Source of the DNA: JBBDRV01 sp040905285
GTDB lineage: Bacteria; Bacteroidota; Rhodothermia; Balneolales; Balneolaceae
Length of the DNA stretch: 34,696 bases
Direction: 5' to 3'
NCBI GenBank assembly: GCA_040905285.1
Contig: JBBDRV010000136.1
Coordinates: forward strand, 1 to 34,696
The notes beneath the pieces were generated by a model. The model saw only the letters and a list, made by a program, of their open reading frames with translations, was not told the origin of the DNA and searched no databases. This document shows, one piece after another, positions 16,407 to 25,502 of this stretch (positions are counted from its first letter, which is position 1; the number at the start of each line of letters is the position of its first letter). The position numbers and the translations under genes are program-made.

Positions 16407-18035
16407 TTATTCATTCTGGTCTTCGACGGGAGCCGGAAACTCACTCAGCGGCCGGGCATCCCACCAGACACGGGTGGCGGGGCTGTCGGGCCCTCCAAGC
16501 TTATCAATTGCGTCCTCCACGGCAGGTCCGTTGTTGGACCGTTCGTTAGCCGTAAAAGTAAGTCTTCTCATCAGCTCATCCCTGTCTACATCCGGGTTCA
16601 GGGATTCGATGATCGCGTATCCGACTGGGTAACCGGTCCGGCGGCGCTCTGCCCAGGCTTCAAAGCCGCCATCGGGATAGAGAGCCACCCACTTTTGAGT
16701 GATGATCTGCTCCAGTCTGGTTTCCTCGTCAGCTCCTGGCTGATACAATACCGGAATATCCGTCATCGGAGGCGAATTCCACTGATCGTCGACCGCTATC
16801 GGCTGATCCGTGTTGGTGATGTAGGCTTCAATCGCATCATCCGAAATGTTAAACCGGTATTCACTCATGGATGCCCGGATTCCCTCATTATAGAACTGCT
16901 CTTCCGTACCGCCCATATCCCAGTTTCTCAACTCCCCTTCAGCTCTGAGGAAATAGACCTCTGTTGCTGTCAGAACATGAATATCAGGATTCGAACCGCC
17001 GACTTCTATCGGCCTCCAGAAGAGCCCGATGCGTGAATGGTCAGGATTCAGGGACTGGCCTTTCTCCGTAACGGGAAGACCGCTTCTGATTCCCCGGTAT
17101 CCGCCGCCTTCTTCAACCTCATCCAGATAGAGGCTGATCCTGGGGTCGTCATAAGAGACCATCGTATTGACCAGGGTAGAGGTGGAACGGAATTCATCAA
17201 TATAGGTGATAGCCGGATATCCGTGAAGTGAATTTTCTGTCGTAAGCATCAGGGCATTATCCATATTATCCTCGATAACACCGGCTGCAACAGCTTTTTC
17301 AGCTTCCTGTTGTGCGATTTCCGGTTCGACATACGAAATGCGCGTGGCCAGCCTCAGCCTGAGAGAATTGGCGAAACGATGCCATTGTTCAATGTTACCT
17401 GCATAAAGCATGTCATTCTGGGCAAAACCGGAGATGCCGCTTGCACCGCTCAGCACCTCTACAGCCTCGTCGAGAGTATCAAAGAAATCCATGTAGATAT
17501 CTTCCTGGGCATCATAGGGAACGGTCGTTTCTGCATTCCCCACTTCACTGTACATCATCGGCCCGTAGAAATCGGTCATTCGATGATAGGCATGGACTCT
17601 CCAGACCTTGGCAATCGCATTTTCAACCGGCATCTCATTCTCCTCCGTGTAATCCTCCACAAAATCGAGTTGAGTGGCGACATTGGCGAAGAAGTGGTCG
17701 AACATCGCATTGTTCCAGGATCCCACTACCACAAACTGGGCTGAGGGAAAATTCGCTTCGGTCGTTGAAAAATACTGCGAGTACTCGTCCGCAAAGAGAT
17801 TTTCCGACAACTGAAATGACAATCCCCCTTCACGAGCTGAATATCCGCGCCTCTGGGCGGTAGCAAAAATTTTACCGAGACGGGCTTCATCTATATCGCT
17901 GGCGAAAATAGTGTCATCGGGAGTATTCAGCTCACTGAAATTATCTGTGCACGAGACACAACCGATGAAAAGCATTAAACAGACGATTATGCCTTTCACC
18001 TCTGAATGTTTTTGAGTTCTGATGATCGTTTTCAT
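16407..18035 (-). CDS. SusD/RagB-family glycan-binding lipoprotein
   Basis: This 542-residue surface lipoprotein should form the lid of the SusC transporter encoded just upstream. The signal segment ends at a Cys near residue 26 or 29 (FIGCVSC). The mature start CTDNFSELNTPDD, the helical repeats (VENAIAKVWRVHAYHRMTD, MDFFDTLDEAVEVL, WHRFANSLRLRLATRI) and the C-terminal FEAWAERRRTGYPVG are typical of SusD-like proteins, nearer the SusD-like 2 group than classical SusD. It starts 33 bp after the susC stop and is followed after 3 bp by a strong terminator. It is clearly related to the other SusD in the window (29116-30690). The ligand cannot be read from the sequence. Confidence 0.94.
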   Translation of the reverse strand: MKTIIRTQKHSEVKGIIVCLMLFIGCVSCTDNFSELNTPDDTIFASDIDEARLGKIFATAQRRGYSAREGGLSFQLSENLFADEYSQYFSTTEANFPSAQFVVVGSWNNAMFDHFFANVATQLDFVEDYTEENEMPVENAIAKVWRVHAYHRMTDFYGPMMYSEVGNAETTVPYDAQEDIYMDFFDTLDEAVEVLSGASGISGFAQNDMLYAGNIEQWHRFANSLRLRLATRISYVEPEIAQQEAEKAVAAGVIEDNMDNALMLTTENSLHGYPAITYIDEFRSTSTLVNTMVSYDDPRISLYLDEVEEGGGYRGIRSGLPVTEKGQSLNPDHSRIGLFWRPIEVGGSNPDIHVLTATEVYFLRAEGELRNWDMGGTEEQFYNEGIRASMSEYRFNISDDAIEAYITNTDQPIAVDDQWNSPPMTDIPVLYQPGADEETRLEQIITQKWVALYPDGGFEAWAERRRTGYPVGYAIIESLNPDVDRDELMRRLTFTANERSNNGPAVEDAIDKLGGPDSPATRVWWDARPLSEFPAPVEDQNE

Positions 18036-18068
18036 ATCAGGTGGTTTTTAATCTTTTGTTAGGGAAAA

Positions 18069-21000
18069 TTATATATCGAAACGGATATTGATACCGTATG
18101 AACTTGTCGTCGGAGGTGTCCAGTCCTGGCTTCCTTCCGCGGCCGGACCTGTACCATTTGTAAAGTCCGGATCCAGGTTGTCGGAAGCTTTGTAAAGGTA
18201 AAACAGATTCCTGCCCACCAGCGATACCTGCACGTCTGAAAAAGGCAGTGCACTCAATACATTTTGCGGGAGCGAGTAACCGACAGCCACTTCCCGAAGC
18301 CGGGTATAGGTGGCATCTTCCGTAAAAAGCTCACCCGCCGGCTGGTTGCGCCCGCCGAAGTTTCTCCAGAACGTTTCGGATGTTATCTCGATATCATTCG
18401 GGGTTCCATCTTCCCTGACCGCTGTCTCGTGAGCGAAGAAATTTTCACCGAATACGATGCCACCTTCCCGTCCTTCCAGGGTCTGATCCAGTGTTCCGTC
18501 ACCGGCAAGAATGGCAAGTGCGTTCGATACGATAATTCCCCCCTGTGTATGGTCGATCAGAAATCTGGCGTTGAAATTTCTATACGTAAACGAGTTTGAA
18601 ATACCGCCCCGCCAGTCCGGCTCCGAGTTTCCGACCAGTACGGACTGCCCGGGGGTGACAAGCGGCTGACCGTTGTCACCCACAATCACCCTGCCCTGGT
18701 CGTCACGTTCAAAACCTCTGGAATAGATGTTTCCGTACGGTTCCCCTTCTTCAATGACGAATTCCCTCAGGAAAGATGAAGACCGGACCACACGGGGGCG
18801 CTCGTCATTGATTCTGACTACCATATTCCGGTTTGCAGAAAAATTGATATCCATGTTCCACATGAAGTTGATGGTCTGGACCGGGGTTCCGCTCAACAGA
18901 AATTCAACACCCCGGTTTTGCACATCACCGCCGTTGGTAAAGAAGCTTGAGGCTCCGGAACCGGGCGGGAGATTGATTGCAAACAGCTGATTGATGGTGT
19001 TGGTCTGGTAGAAGGTGGCATCCAGCCCCAGCCGTCCCTCAAAAAACCTCAGGTCCATACCCAGCTCATAGCCATCCGTCTGCTCCGGTTTGAGATCTTC
19101 TGCCGGCACAACGTCCGAAAAGGTTATCAGACCGCCTGCACCGCCTGCCTCAAAAGAAGCTTCCCGGATAAGGCTCCCATAGGGGGCGTCATTCCCCACT
19201 CGCGCCCAGGACGCCCGGAGTTTGGCAAACGTAAACAGATCCGGGAAATCCGGTATCAGATCGGACAGGATCACGGAGAGCCCGACAGAGGGATAGAAAT
19301 AGGAGCGGCTTTCGGGAGGGAGCGTTGAACTCCAGTCATTTCTGCCCGTAACATCCAGGTAGACGGCATCCCGCCAGCCAAGCTGGCCGAAGGCATACAG
19401 CGACTGCTTGTCTACCGGGGATCCCTGGTTTTCATTCACCTCCGGACGCTCCGTATTGGACAGGGAAAATAGATTCGGTTCAAGCAGGGCAGCCCCTGTC
19501 GTGGTCGTCAGACCTCTGTTTCGTCGCTGCTCGATACTCCCGCCGAAGTTGGCGTCAAGGGTCCAGTCGGTGGCGACTGTTTCCGTATAGGAGAGCAGGA
19601 AGTCCCCGTTGACGGTGCTGCTTTCACCCAGTAAAACGGCGTATTGTCCCAGCGGAGCCGTCCCGTAGTTGTCGTTGTAGTAACTGCGATCCGTGTTGTC
19701 CGACATCCCGTCGTAGGATCCGCGAACCATCAGAGAAAGGTCCTCTCTGAAATCATAGGTCAGCGAAGCCAGAGCTGTAACCCGCTCTTCACTGGTTTCA
19801 GCCAGCACCCGGTTCATCACCCAATACGGATTGGCGCCGATGGAGGCGCCGGGTGTCCAGTAGTTCTGCCTCAGATTCCCGTTCTGATCGATAAAATCAT
19901 AATTGCGGGCATCTTCAGTTTGAATATTCGAGGGCATTCTCATTGCATGCCTCCACGGGTTAAACCTGCCTTCTGTCCTGAATCCCCCGTCCAGATCCTG
20001 CTGCATATATTCCAGCTTGGTATCGGCTGATAACCTTTCAGCCAGCTGGGAAGTTACACGTACGGACAGGTTGTTTCTCCCCAGCATGTTTCCGGGAAGG
20101 ACCCCTTCAGCATCTGTTCGGCTAAATGAAAACGCACCCTGAATATTTTCCCCTCCCAGAGTGGCGGTTAAATAATTGGATAAATTGTAACCTGTTTGAT
20201 AAATATCACTACGGGCATCCGGCTGCGGCAGAAAAGCGTACTGCCTACCCGCATCGTCCGGATCCAGGGACCAGTGATCGACCATCTGTCCCTCCATCCG
20301 GGGACCCCAGGAGAATTCTGAATTCTCATCGTACTGTCCACTGGATCCCTGGCCATACTCATTCTGGAAATTATACGGGATTGACTGATCCTGCATCATG
20401 AATGTCGAGCTGAAACTGACATTCGATATTCCCGCATGTCCCCGCCTGGTTTCTATGATGATCACACCGTTCTGGGCGGCGCTGCCATAAAGGGCGGCAG
20501 CATTCGGTCCCTTCATGACATCTATGGATGCAATATTATCAGGATTGAGGTTTTGGGGATTTCCACTGGTGGGGACCCCGTCGATTACATACAGGGGCTG
20601 GCTGTCGCCGGCGATGGACCGGTTCCCCCGTAAGACGACCCGTGATTCGGAACCCAGACCTGAAACCCCCTCCGTTATAGTAATTCCCGCCACTCTTCCA
20701 CGCAGGGCATTGATGGGATTAATCTCACGGGCCTGGGATAACTCTTCCGCCCTTACCCCCTGAGTGCTGTAAGAGAGCGATCTCTGTTCTCTCTGCAGGC
20801 CGAACGCTGTAACGATCATCTCTTCTCCGGTCAGTACCTGGGCCTGCAATTCAACATCGATCGTCGTCCGGCCTTCGATCGGAATCTCCAGGGTGCTGTA
20901 TCCGATATAGGAGACTTCGAGTGTCTCCTCAAGCGAAGGAACTTCCAGGCTGAAAGCACCATCCGCATCTGTTACTGTACCGATACTGGTACCTTGAACC

Positions 21001-21134
21001 ACGATATTCACTCCCGGAAGGGTGGCCTCAGTCGAGGCATCCGTCACGGTACCTGTAATGGTCTGTGCATACGTATTGGTTGCAAAGATCATGCACCCCA
21101 ATAGAAATGCCATGCATATGTATGATTGTTTCAT
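18069..21134 (-). CDS. SusC/RagA-type TonB-dependent transporter without STN domain
   Basis: This is a complete 1021-residue outer-membrane transporter for oligosaccharides. It has a signal peptide at 1-23 (ending TYAQ) and a carboxypeptidase-regulatory-like domain at about 25-95 (ITGTVTDASTEATLPGVNI). A TonB-box-like EEMIVTAFG lies near 103-111, the plug at about 115-230 (VLRGNRSIAGDSQPLYVIDG), and a 22-strand barrel is expected to the C-terminus (NIRFDI). In contrast to the other two SusC proteins here it has no STN domain, so it should not signal through FecR. It precedes susD by 33 bp. A giant LamG/CARDB gene ends 200 bp upstream; that gap holds only a weak hairpin. Its regulation must come from elsewhere or from its own promoter. 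Confidence 0.95.
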   Translation of the reverse strand: MKQSYICMAFLLGCMIFATNTYAQTITGTVTDASTEATLPGVNIVVQGTSIGTVTDADGAFSLEVPSLEETLEVSYIGYSTLEIPIEGRTTIDVELQAQVLTGEEMIVTAFGLQREQRSLSYSTQGVRAEELSQAREINPINALRGRVAGITITEGVSGLGSESRVVLRGNRSIAGDSQPLYVIDGVPTSGNPQNLNPDNIASIDVMKGPNAAALYGSAAQNGVIIIETRRGHAGISNVSFSSTFMMQDQSIPYNFQNEYGQGSSGQYDENSEFSWGPRMEGQMVDHWSLDPDDAGRQYAFLPQPDARSDIYQTGYNLSNYLTATLGGENIQGAFSFSRTDAEGVLPGNMLGRNNLSVRVTSQLAERLSADTKLEYMQQDLDGGFRTEGRFNPWRHAMRMPSNIQTEDARNYDFIDQNGNLRQNYWTPGASIGANPYWVMNRVLAETSEERVTALASLTYDFREDLSLMVRGSYDGMSDNTDRSYYNDNYGTAPLGQYAVLLGESSTVNGDFLLSYTETVATDWTLDANFGGSIEQRRNRGLTTTTGAALLEPNLFSLSNTERPEVNENQGSPVDKQSLYAFGQLGWRDAVYLDVTGRNDWSSTLPPESRSYFYPSVGLSVILSDLIPDFPDLFTFAKLRASWARVGNDAPYGSLIREASFEAGGAGGLITFSDVVPAEDLKPEQTDGYELGMDLRFFEGRLGLDATFYQTNTINQLFAINLPPGSGASSFFTNGGDVQNRGVEFLLSGTPVQTINFMWNMDINFSANRNMVVRINDERPRVVRSSSFLREFVIEEGEPYGNIYSRGFERDDQGRVIVGDNGQPLVTPGQSVLVGNSEPDWRGGISNSFTYRNFNARFLIDHTQGGIIVSNALAILAGDGTLDQTLEGREGGIVFGENFFAHETAVREDGTPNDIEITSETFWRNFGGRNQPAGELFTEDATYTRLREVAVGYSLPQNVLSALPFSDVQVSLVGRNLFYLYKASDNLDPDFTNGTGPAAEGSQDWTPPTTSSYGINIRFDI

Positions 21135-21334
21135 AGGACATGTTATTTAAGGTTAACTGATGGAGCCTTTGGAAAACGTCTGTTGTCTGTCCCGGCCCTT
21201 CGTAAAAAGATCCGTGTATCCATATCAGGTATCCTGCCGGTAACCATGCAGGGCCGTTCTTCAGGGAAAGCTCATCAGCCGCAAAATCCTGCTGAAGGAT
21301 CCTTTTCGGATGTTCCGCTGACGCCCGGCTTGTA

Positions 21335-24300
21335 TCAGTTGCTTATCTGAATCGCATTGTTTCTTCTTGTAATCTCTTTGAATGTATTATCCGGATTCAG
21401 GATCAGCTCTCCCTCTGTTCCCGAAGGCACACGTAATCGGACCAGAGTTGTCTTTGGCTGAAGGTCCAGCGGCGGTTCCAGAGACGGGACCTCCCCTCTT
21501 GCAATCTCCCTGCCGTTTTGATCGTTGAATATCAGTTCCGTTGCCGGAGAAGGTTCAGACCCGAGATTATGCACAGTGACCGTGAGGGTACTGTTGTCAA
21601 AGGCAACATCATCCGTGCCGATGCCGATATCGGGACGCTCACTGAGGGGCGTGTCCTCCTCGACAAGCTGCATGGTGACACGTGTCGTGGTGAACGGTGC
21701 AAATGTCAGATCCACCGACTCCATTGTCTGAAGCTCGACTCGCCGTTCATTCACTCTTTCCAGTCCGTTTCCGGATTCAATCTCTTCTGTAATTTCCCAT
21801 ACGCCGGGCGCCAGATCCCAGGCACTCATGGTTGCAGAAACCGCTTCCTTCTTCAGATTGAACACCTCCATACGAGCCTGTTCCCGGCCCGCTTCGGAAA
21901 ACCTGATCGCAACATCCTCCGCCAGAGCCGGCTTCTCAAACTCCCAGCTGACCAGATGTCCCGGCAGGATGGCACTGCGCCAGGATCCGACTCCGCCCAG
22001 ACGTGCGCGCTGAAGGTCCTGGGAAGGGACGCTCACCCTGTCGGTCCACAGGTGCCCTTCCGTATAGACGTACATAAGATTGGCGTTAGCCGCAATCTGA
22101 TCTTCATACAACTCCTCAAGGTATTGCGGGTTTTCCGTGAGCTGCCACGCCAGGTGCCGGAACAGTCCACTCCCGGAGTGAGGGGTTGTATTTTCCAGAA
22201 TATCATCGTTCCAGGTATCTCTCAAGTCCAGCTGATCCAGAAGATTGGAGCTGATCGTGCCCATGCTCGAAGGCCCGAGATCCATCAGCGGCTCCAGATA
22301 CTTGTCATCTCCGGTCCAGCGATGCGCAGCCCACAAAATATGAGCCGCATGTCTCAGCCCCGGATCAGAGTCGGGATCCGGCTCGCCGCTGGGAAAATGA
22401 ATAATGGTGTTGTGCTTCCAGCCGCCGTCGCCGTCTACTGTCCGTTGCGCCACCAGGCCGTCCGCCATTTCAAGGATCAGCTCCTTAACCTGTGGATTTC
22501 CGTTATACTCGACAAGACTGACACCCGGAGTGAGAATCAAAAAATGGTGGGGATACTGCCAGTTCCAGACCGTCTCGTCAGCAATCTCAGACCCGCTGTA
22601 AAAATTGGATATGAACTGTCGGTGGCCGATGTCATTAAAGGCGGTAATGCGATCGTAGGCACTGGCTGTTTCCATTAGCCTCTCCACAGCTGTCGGATTG
22701 CCGTACCGAAACTGTAAATCCTGTTTGAGGACCTGAATTCCTTCTTCATAGGCATGAAGTTCATCCGCCATGATTGTGGCAAGTCCGTCGGTAAACAGCC
22801 CCTGATCATAATAGGCGTTCATAATTCGGCGGATCGACTCGGCAACCCGGTCCGGTGTGACTCCCATCATGGCAGCTGCAACAAACTGGGGAGTGAGATC
22901 CCCGTCGTCAGATAATCCGCCTCCGTATTCTCCGTTTTCGATCAGGCGGTTGTCCATCCACCAGTTCGTAAAATGCTTCACTTGCTTCAGCAGTTCGACC
23001 TGCCGGTGGGCCCAGACAGGAACATCTTCGGGCGGCTCGGAATGCTGGTATGGCGGACTTCCCTGGAACCGATTGTTCCAGTACCAGTACTGCCGGCCGG
23101 GCCAGTGATTCGGATCTACACGGAAAAGATCCTCCATATCCAGACTGAACCTCTGATAGACCCGGAGTTTCTTTGAATTGGCTCCCGGCTGGGAAAAATG
23201 GGCGGCATTGTCTTTTACCTGGATAAACCGGTCTGCCGTATGCTCGACAGCCGCCTCTTCATAATCCTTGAAGACCAGTTCGATTTCGGCACCGTCGAGA
23301 ATATCGGCCGAAAAATCACCCGATGCAGAGGCTATTTGCAGATAGAGCGGGTAACCATTCGGCAGGATGCGGTCGCGGGTATCCAGCCACACGGTCTGAG
23401 ACGTCCCCCGCTCCACTGAGAAAGTCACATCCATCAGGGTACGGTCCGGCCACAGCGGATCCATTACCCGGATATTCAGTGGGACCAGATCTCCATACTC
23501 GCTTTCCAGATCCAGGGCCGGAAGATTCAGTTCAATGCCGTCAAGGCCGCCATGCATGTTTTCCCAGGTATAGGTGGAACGGGAAACTGTTGAGCTTCTG
23601 CCTGAAAATCCCTGACTGTCGTATTCCTCGTGACGGAATTCAAACGGAATAAGCACATGCACCAGTGGCAGCATCTCCGCTCGCTCCGGCTGCTTCTCCC
23701 GCCGGGGAGCCCCCCGGGGCAGAGCGACCACCGTACTTCTCTCGTCCGGCATGTAGCGGCCGGCAATGTGAGAATTCAGGTCATCGACAGTAATATTGTC
23801 GGCCGCTGCCTGAATGTCGATGTAATACGTCAGTTCGGATCGTCCGGCGGGTTTTCTTCCCGGCTCTATATTGTAAACCATGAACTTGCCCATGGACGTC
23901 TCCTGCACCTCATTATCAAACCGAAGAATGCCGCCTCTCCGTTGTTCGGGAAGCCGGTGATAAGTGCGTTCCTGTTGCGCCGGCCTCTCAAACAGCTGCT
24001 GCAGCTCCTGCTCCTGGGATTCACTGTCGTAGTAGAGCCGGTTCAGCGATCCATAGGCCGCTCCCGCAATTTCAACATGATTGTACGGTTCGTCCGGCAT
24101 GTGAAAAGAGACAGATTTGCCGGAAATCGAATAGGTGTTCCAGTCCGGCTGAGTGATGTATTTCTGCCGGTCGCTGATTCGTGACCGGTTGTAGACACTC
24201 GGCCAGATGGTTTCCCGGATACCGTCATTTGCCTTCCAGAACCATTGTTTAACATCGTAGGTATCGTGTATCTCCACATGCCGGACACTCGCTTCCCCGC

Positions 24301-25171
24301 CCGGCAGCAGAAGGGGCGGGTCGCCGGATCGGTTCCATCCGTTCCGCAGATCCCATTCACTGCGCCAGCGTTCTTCATCCAATCTTCTGGTAACCGGTTC
24401 CAGATTCGTCACCGGTTCACCCCTTGCCAGGCGCCTGACCTGATCCGCTTCAAGCATGCGGTCATAAATCCGATATTCGTCAAAATCACCACCCCGGATC
24501 GAATAGCCTTCATTGCCCACATAGTGAGGAGTAATCCCGCGTTTACCCACACCGAACTGATCCAGACCCGAGTAAAAAACGGCAACCGTATCTTTCCGGG
24601 CAATAAGCTCACCATCAAGATAAAGATCAACACCTCTCGTCTCATCCCAAGCCAGGGCAAGATGATACCACTCCCCCTGTTCAGGCGGACTGTCTGACGT
24701 ATGGCTGACGCGGGTCACCCCCGTATTGATATCGCTGATAAAGGCATCGAATCCTCCCTCGCCATTGTAATCGATCCGCATAAAATTCATGATCAGGGCC
24801 GAGCCGTCGGAAGGTCCTGCCTGAATAAGGATAAAAGGCACGTCGCCGACATAGTCCCGGGGCCTCCAGAAGAATGAAAAGGTTCCCCGCTGGGCATACA
24901 TGTTTCCGGGAGCGTCATAGACAAAATGCTGGGTGAAGTGAGCGTTGCTGAACGCCTTTCCCACAGCACCGTCGTCGACAATCCCCACATCGTGTAAAAA
25001 ATTCGGTGTGGCTTTCCCGCCGGCTGTTTCCGCTGTATATCCGTTATCCGCCGACAGATAGAAAAGCAATCCTTCATCCCCTGCCGAACCGGTTTGCGCA
25101 CCTGCATCCACAGTCAGGAGAAGGGAGAATACAGATACAAAATAGCAACAGGTGCGTAGCTTGTTTACCAT
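21335..25171 (-). CDS. Giant secreted LamG / toroid-like / CARDB protein, paralogue 3
   Basis: This 1278-residue exported protein is distantly related to the two tandem lipoproteins at 4636-11958, but it is secreted through a plain signal peptide (MVNKLRTCCYFVSVFSLLL, cleavage near AGAQ) and carries no lipobox. It has a LamG-like domain at about 30-250 (WYHLALAWDETRGVDLYLDG), a beta-rich middle, and a helical region at about 690-1080 with GGGLSDD (750-756), GLFTDG (791-796) and YGNPTAVERLMETA (823-836). A segment absent from the lipoproteins follows (LRHAAHILWAAHRWTGDDKY), then a CARDB domain at 1176-1278 ending NPDNTFKEITRRNN. The spacing from GLFTDG to the ER-x-ME motif is exactly as in paralogue 1. 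The alpha-helical core and partner genes suggest a glycan-active enzyme, but I cannot name the family or its catalytic residues. Its leader is a 38-nt purine tract. Confidence 0.84.
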   Translation of the reverse strand: MVNKLRTCCYFVSVFSLLLTVDAGAQTGSAGDEGLLFYLSADNGYTAETAGGKATPNFLHDVGIVDDGAVGKAFSNAHFTQHFVYDAPGNMYAQRGTFSFFWRPRDYVGDVPFILIQAGPSDGSALIMNFMRIDYNGEGGFDAFISDINTGVTRVSHTSDSPPEQGEWYHLALAWDETRGVDLYLDGELIARKDTVAVFYSGLDQFGVGKRGITPHYVGNEGYSIRGGDFDEYRIYDRMLEADQVRRLARGEPVTNLEPVTRRLDEERWRSEWDLRNGWNRSGDPPLLLPGGEASVRHVEIHDTYDVKQWFWKANDGIRETIWPSVYNRSRISDRQKYITQPDWNTYSISGKSVSFHMPDEPYNHVEIAGAAYGSLNRLYYDSESQEQELQQLFERPAQQERTYHRLPEQRRGGILRFDNEVQETSMGKFMVYNIEPGRKPAGRSELTYYIDIQAAADNITVDDLNSHIAGRYMPDERSTVVALPRGAPRREKQPERAEMLPLVHVLIPFEFRHEEYDSQGFSGRSSTVSRSTYTWENMHGGLDGIELNLPALDLESEYGDLVPLNIRVMDPLWPDRTLMDVTFSVERGTSQTVWLDTRDRILPNGYPLYLQIASASGDFSADILDGAEIELVFKDYEEAAVEHTADRFIQVKDNAAHFSQPGANSKKLRVYQRFSLDMEDLFRVDPNHWPGRQYWYWNNRFQGSPPYQHSEPPEDVPVWAHRQVELLKQVKHFTNWWMDNRLIENGEYGGGLSDDGDLTPQFVAAAMMGVTPDRVAESIRRIMNAYYDQGLFTDGLATIMADELHAYEEGIQVLKQDLQFRYGNPTAVERLMETASAYDRITAFNDIGHRQFISNFYSGSEIADETVWNWQYPHHFLILTPGVSLVEYNGNPQVKELILEMADGLVAQRTVDGDGGWKHNTIIHFPSGEPDPDSDPGLRHAAHILWAAHRWTGDDKYLEPLMDLGPSSMGTISSNLLDQLDLRDTWNDDILENTTPHSGSGLFRHLAWQLTENPQYLEELYEDQIAANANLMYVYTEGHLWTDRVSVPSQDLQRARLGGVGSWRSAILPGHLVSWEFEKPALAEDVAIRFSEAGREQARMEVFNLKKEAVSATMSAWDLAPGVWEITEEIESGNGLERVNERRVELQTMESVDLTFAPFTTTRVTMQLVEEDTPLSERPDIGIGTDDVAFDNSTLTVTVHNLGSEPSPATELIFNDQNGREIARGEVPSLEPPLDLQPKTTLVRLRVPSGTEGELILNPDNTFKEITRRNNAIQISN

Positions 25172-25335
25172 ACCACCCTTTTTTTCTTTTCTCTTTTCTC
25201 TTCTTTTCCCGAAAACCGAAATCCGTGAAAAGACCTGCCGGCAATCACCGGTCTTTCAACCTTCTTACTTCTCTTTCTGCTGTTTCTTTAAGGTCTATTT
25301 CTACTTTACAATATGATAAATAAAATAGCAACTAC
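25172..25335. other. Leader region of paralogue 3 with purine tract
   Basis: No gene is visible here. Positions 25173-25210 are almost pure pyrimidine on the plus strand, so the transcript upstream of the ATG at 25171 carries a long A/G tract ending gggtggt. This could act as an unstructured ribosome-loading region. The remainder (25211-25335) is AT-rich toward its far end; I see no certain promoter. Confidence 0.5.
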
Positions 25336-25488
25336 TAATTAGTGTTTGTATGAAAACTCATAGTGTCCTAAAAAAACGTCAAGGTCAAGGCGCGCGAAGC
25401 CCCAAAAAGCACAGTGTACTAAGCGTACATGAGCATTTTTGGGGCAAGTGGAACGCAGAGATTGACGTTTTCTTAGAGACACTAATTA
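25336..25488. repeat. Compound palindromic repeat element (REP/MITE-like)
   Basis: Three nested inverted repeats are visible. The outer 10-bp arms are perfect: taattagtgt (25336-25345) and acactaatta (25479-25488). The middle arms, 25361-25382 (tagtgtcctaaaaaaacg...) and 25462-25484, match except for about two differences. The inner arms 25399-25419 and 25425-25445 (gccccaaaaa... and ...tttttggggc) flank a 5-base loop. The whole could fold into a long hairpin. It starts 14 bp after the SMP-30 lactonase stop and may act as a transcript end. It encodes no transposase, so any movement would need factors in trans. Confidence 0.8.
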
Positions 25489-25502
25489 ACGCCTGCGGAT
25501 TG

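Noticed and set aside
16340..16444. N-terminal extension of propeller A from an upstream ATG
   Set aside because: It would place the terminator hairpin and the end of susD inside the coding sequence and put 35 residues before a complete signal peptide.
21518..22678. Long open frame (386 codons) on the plus strand opposite paralogue 3
   Set aside because: It is antisense to the well-supported giant protein and its translation shows no domain-like pattern or signal peptide.
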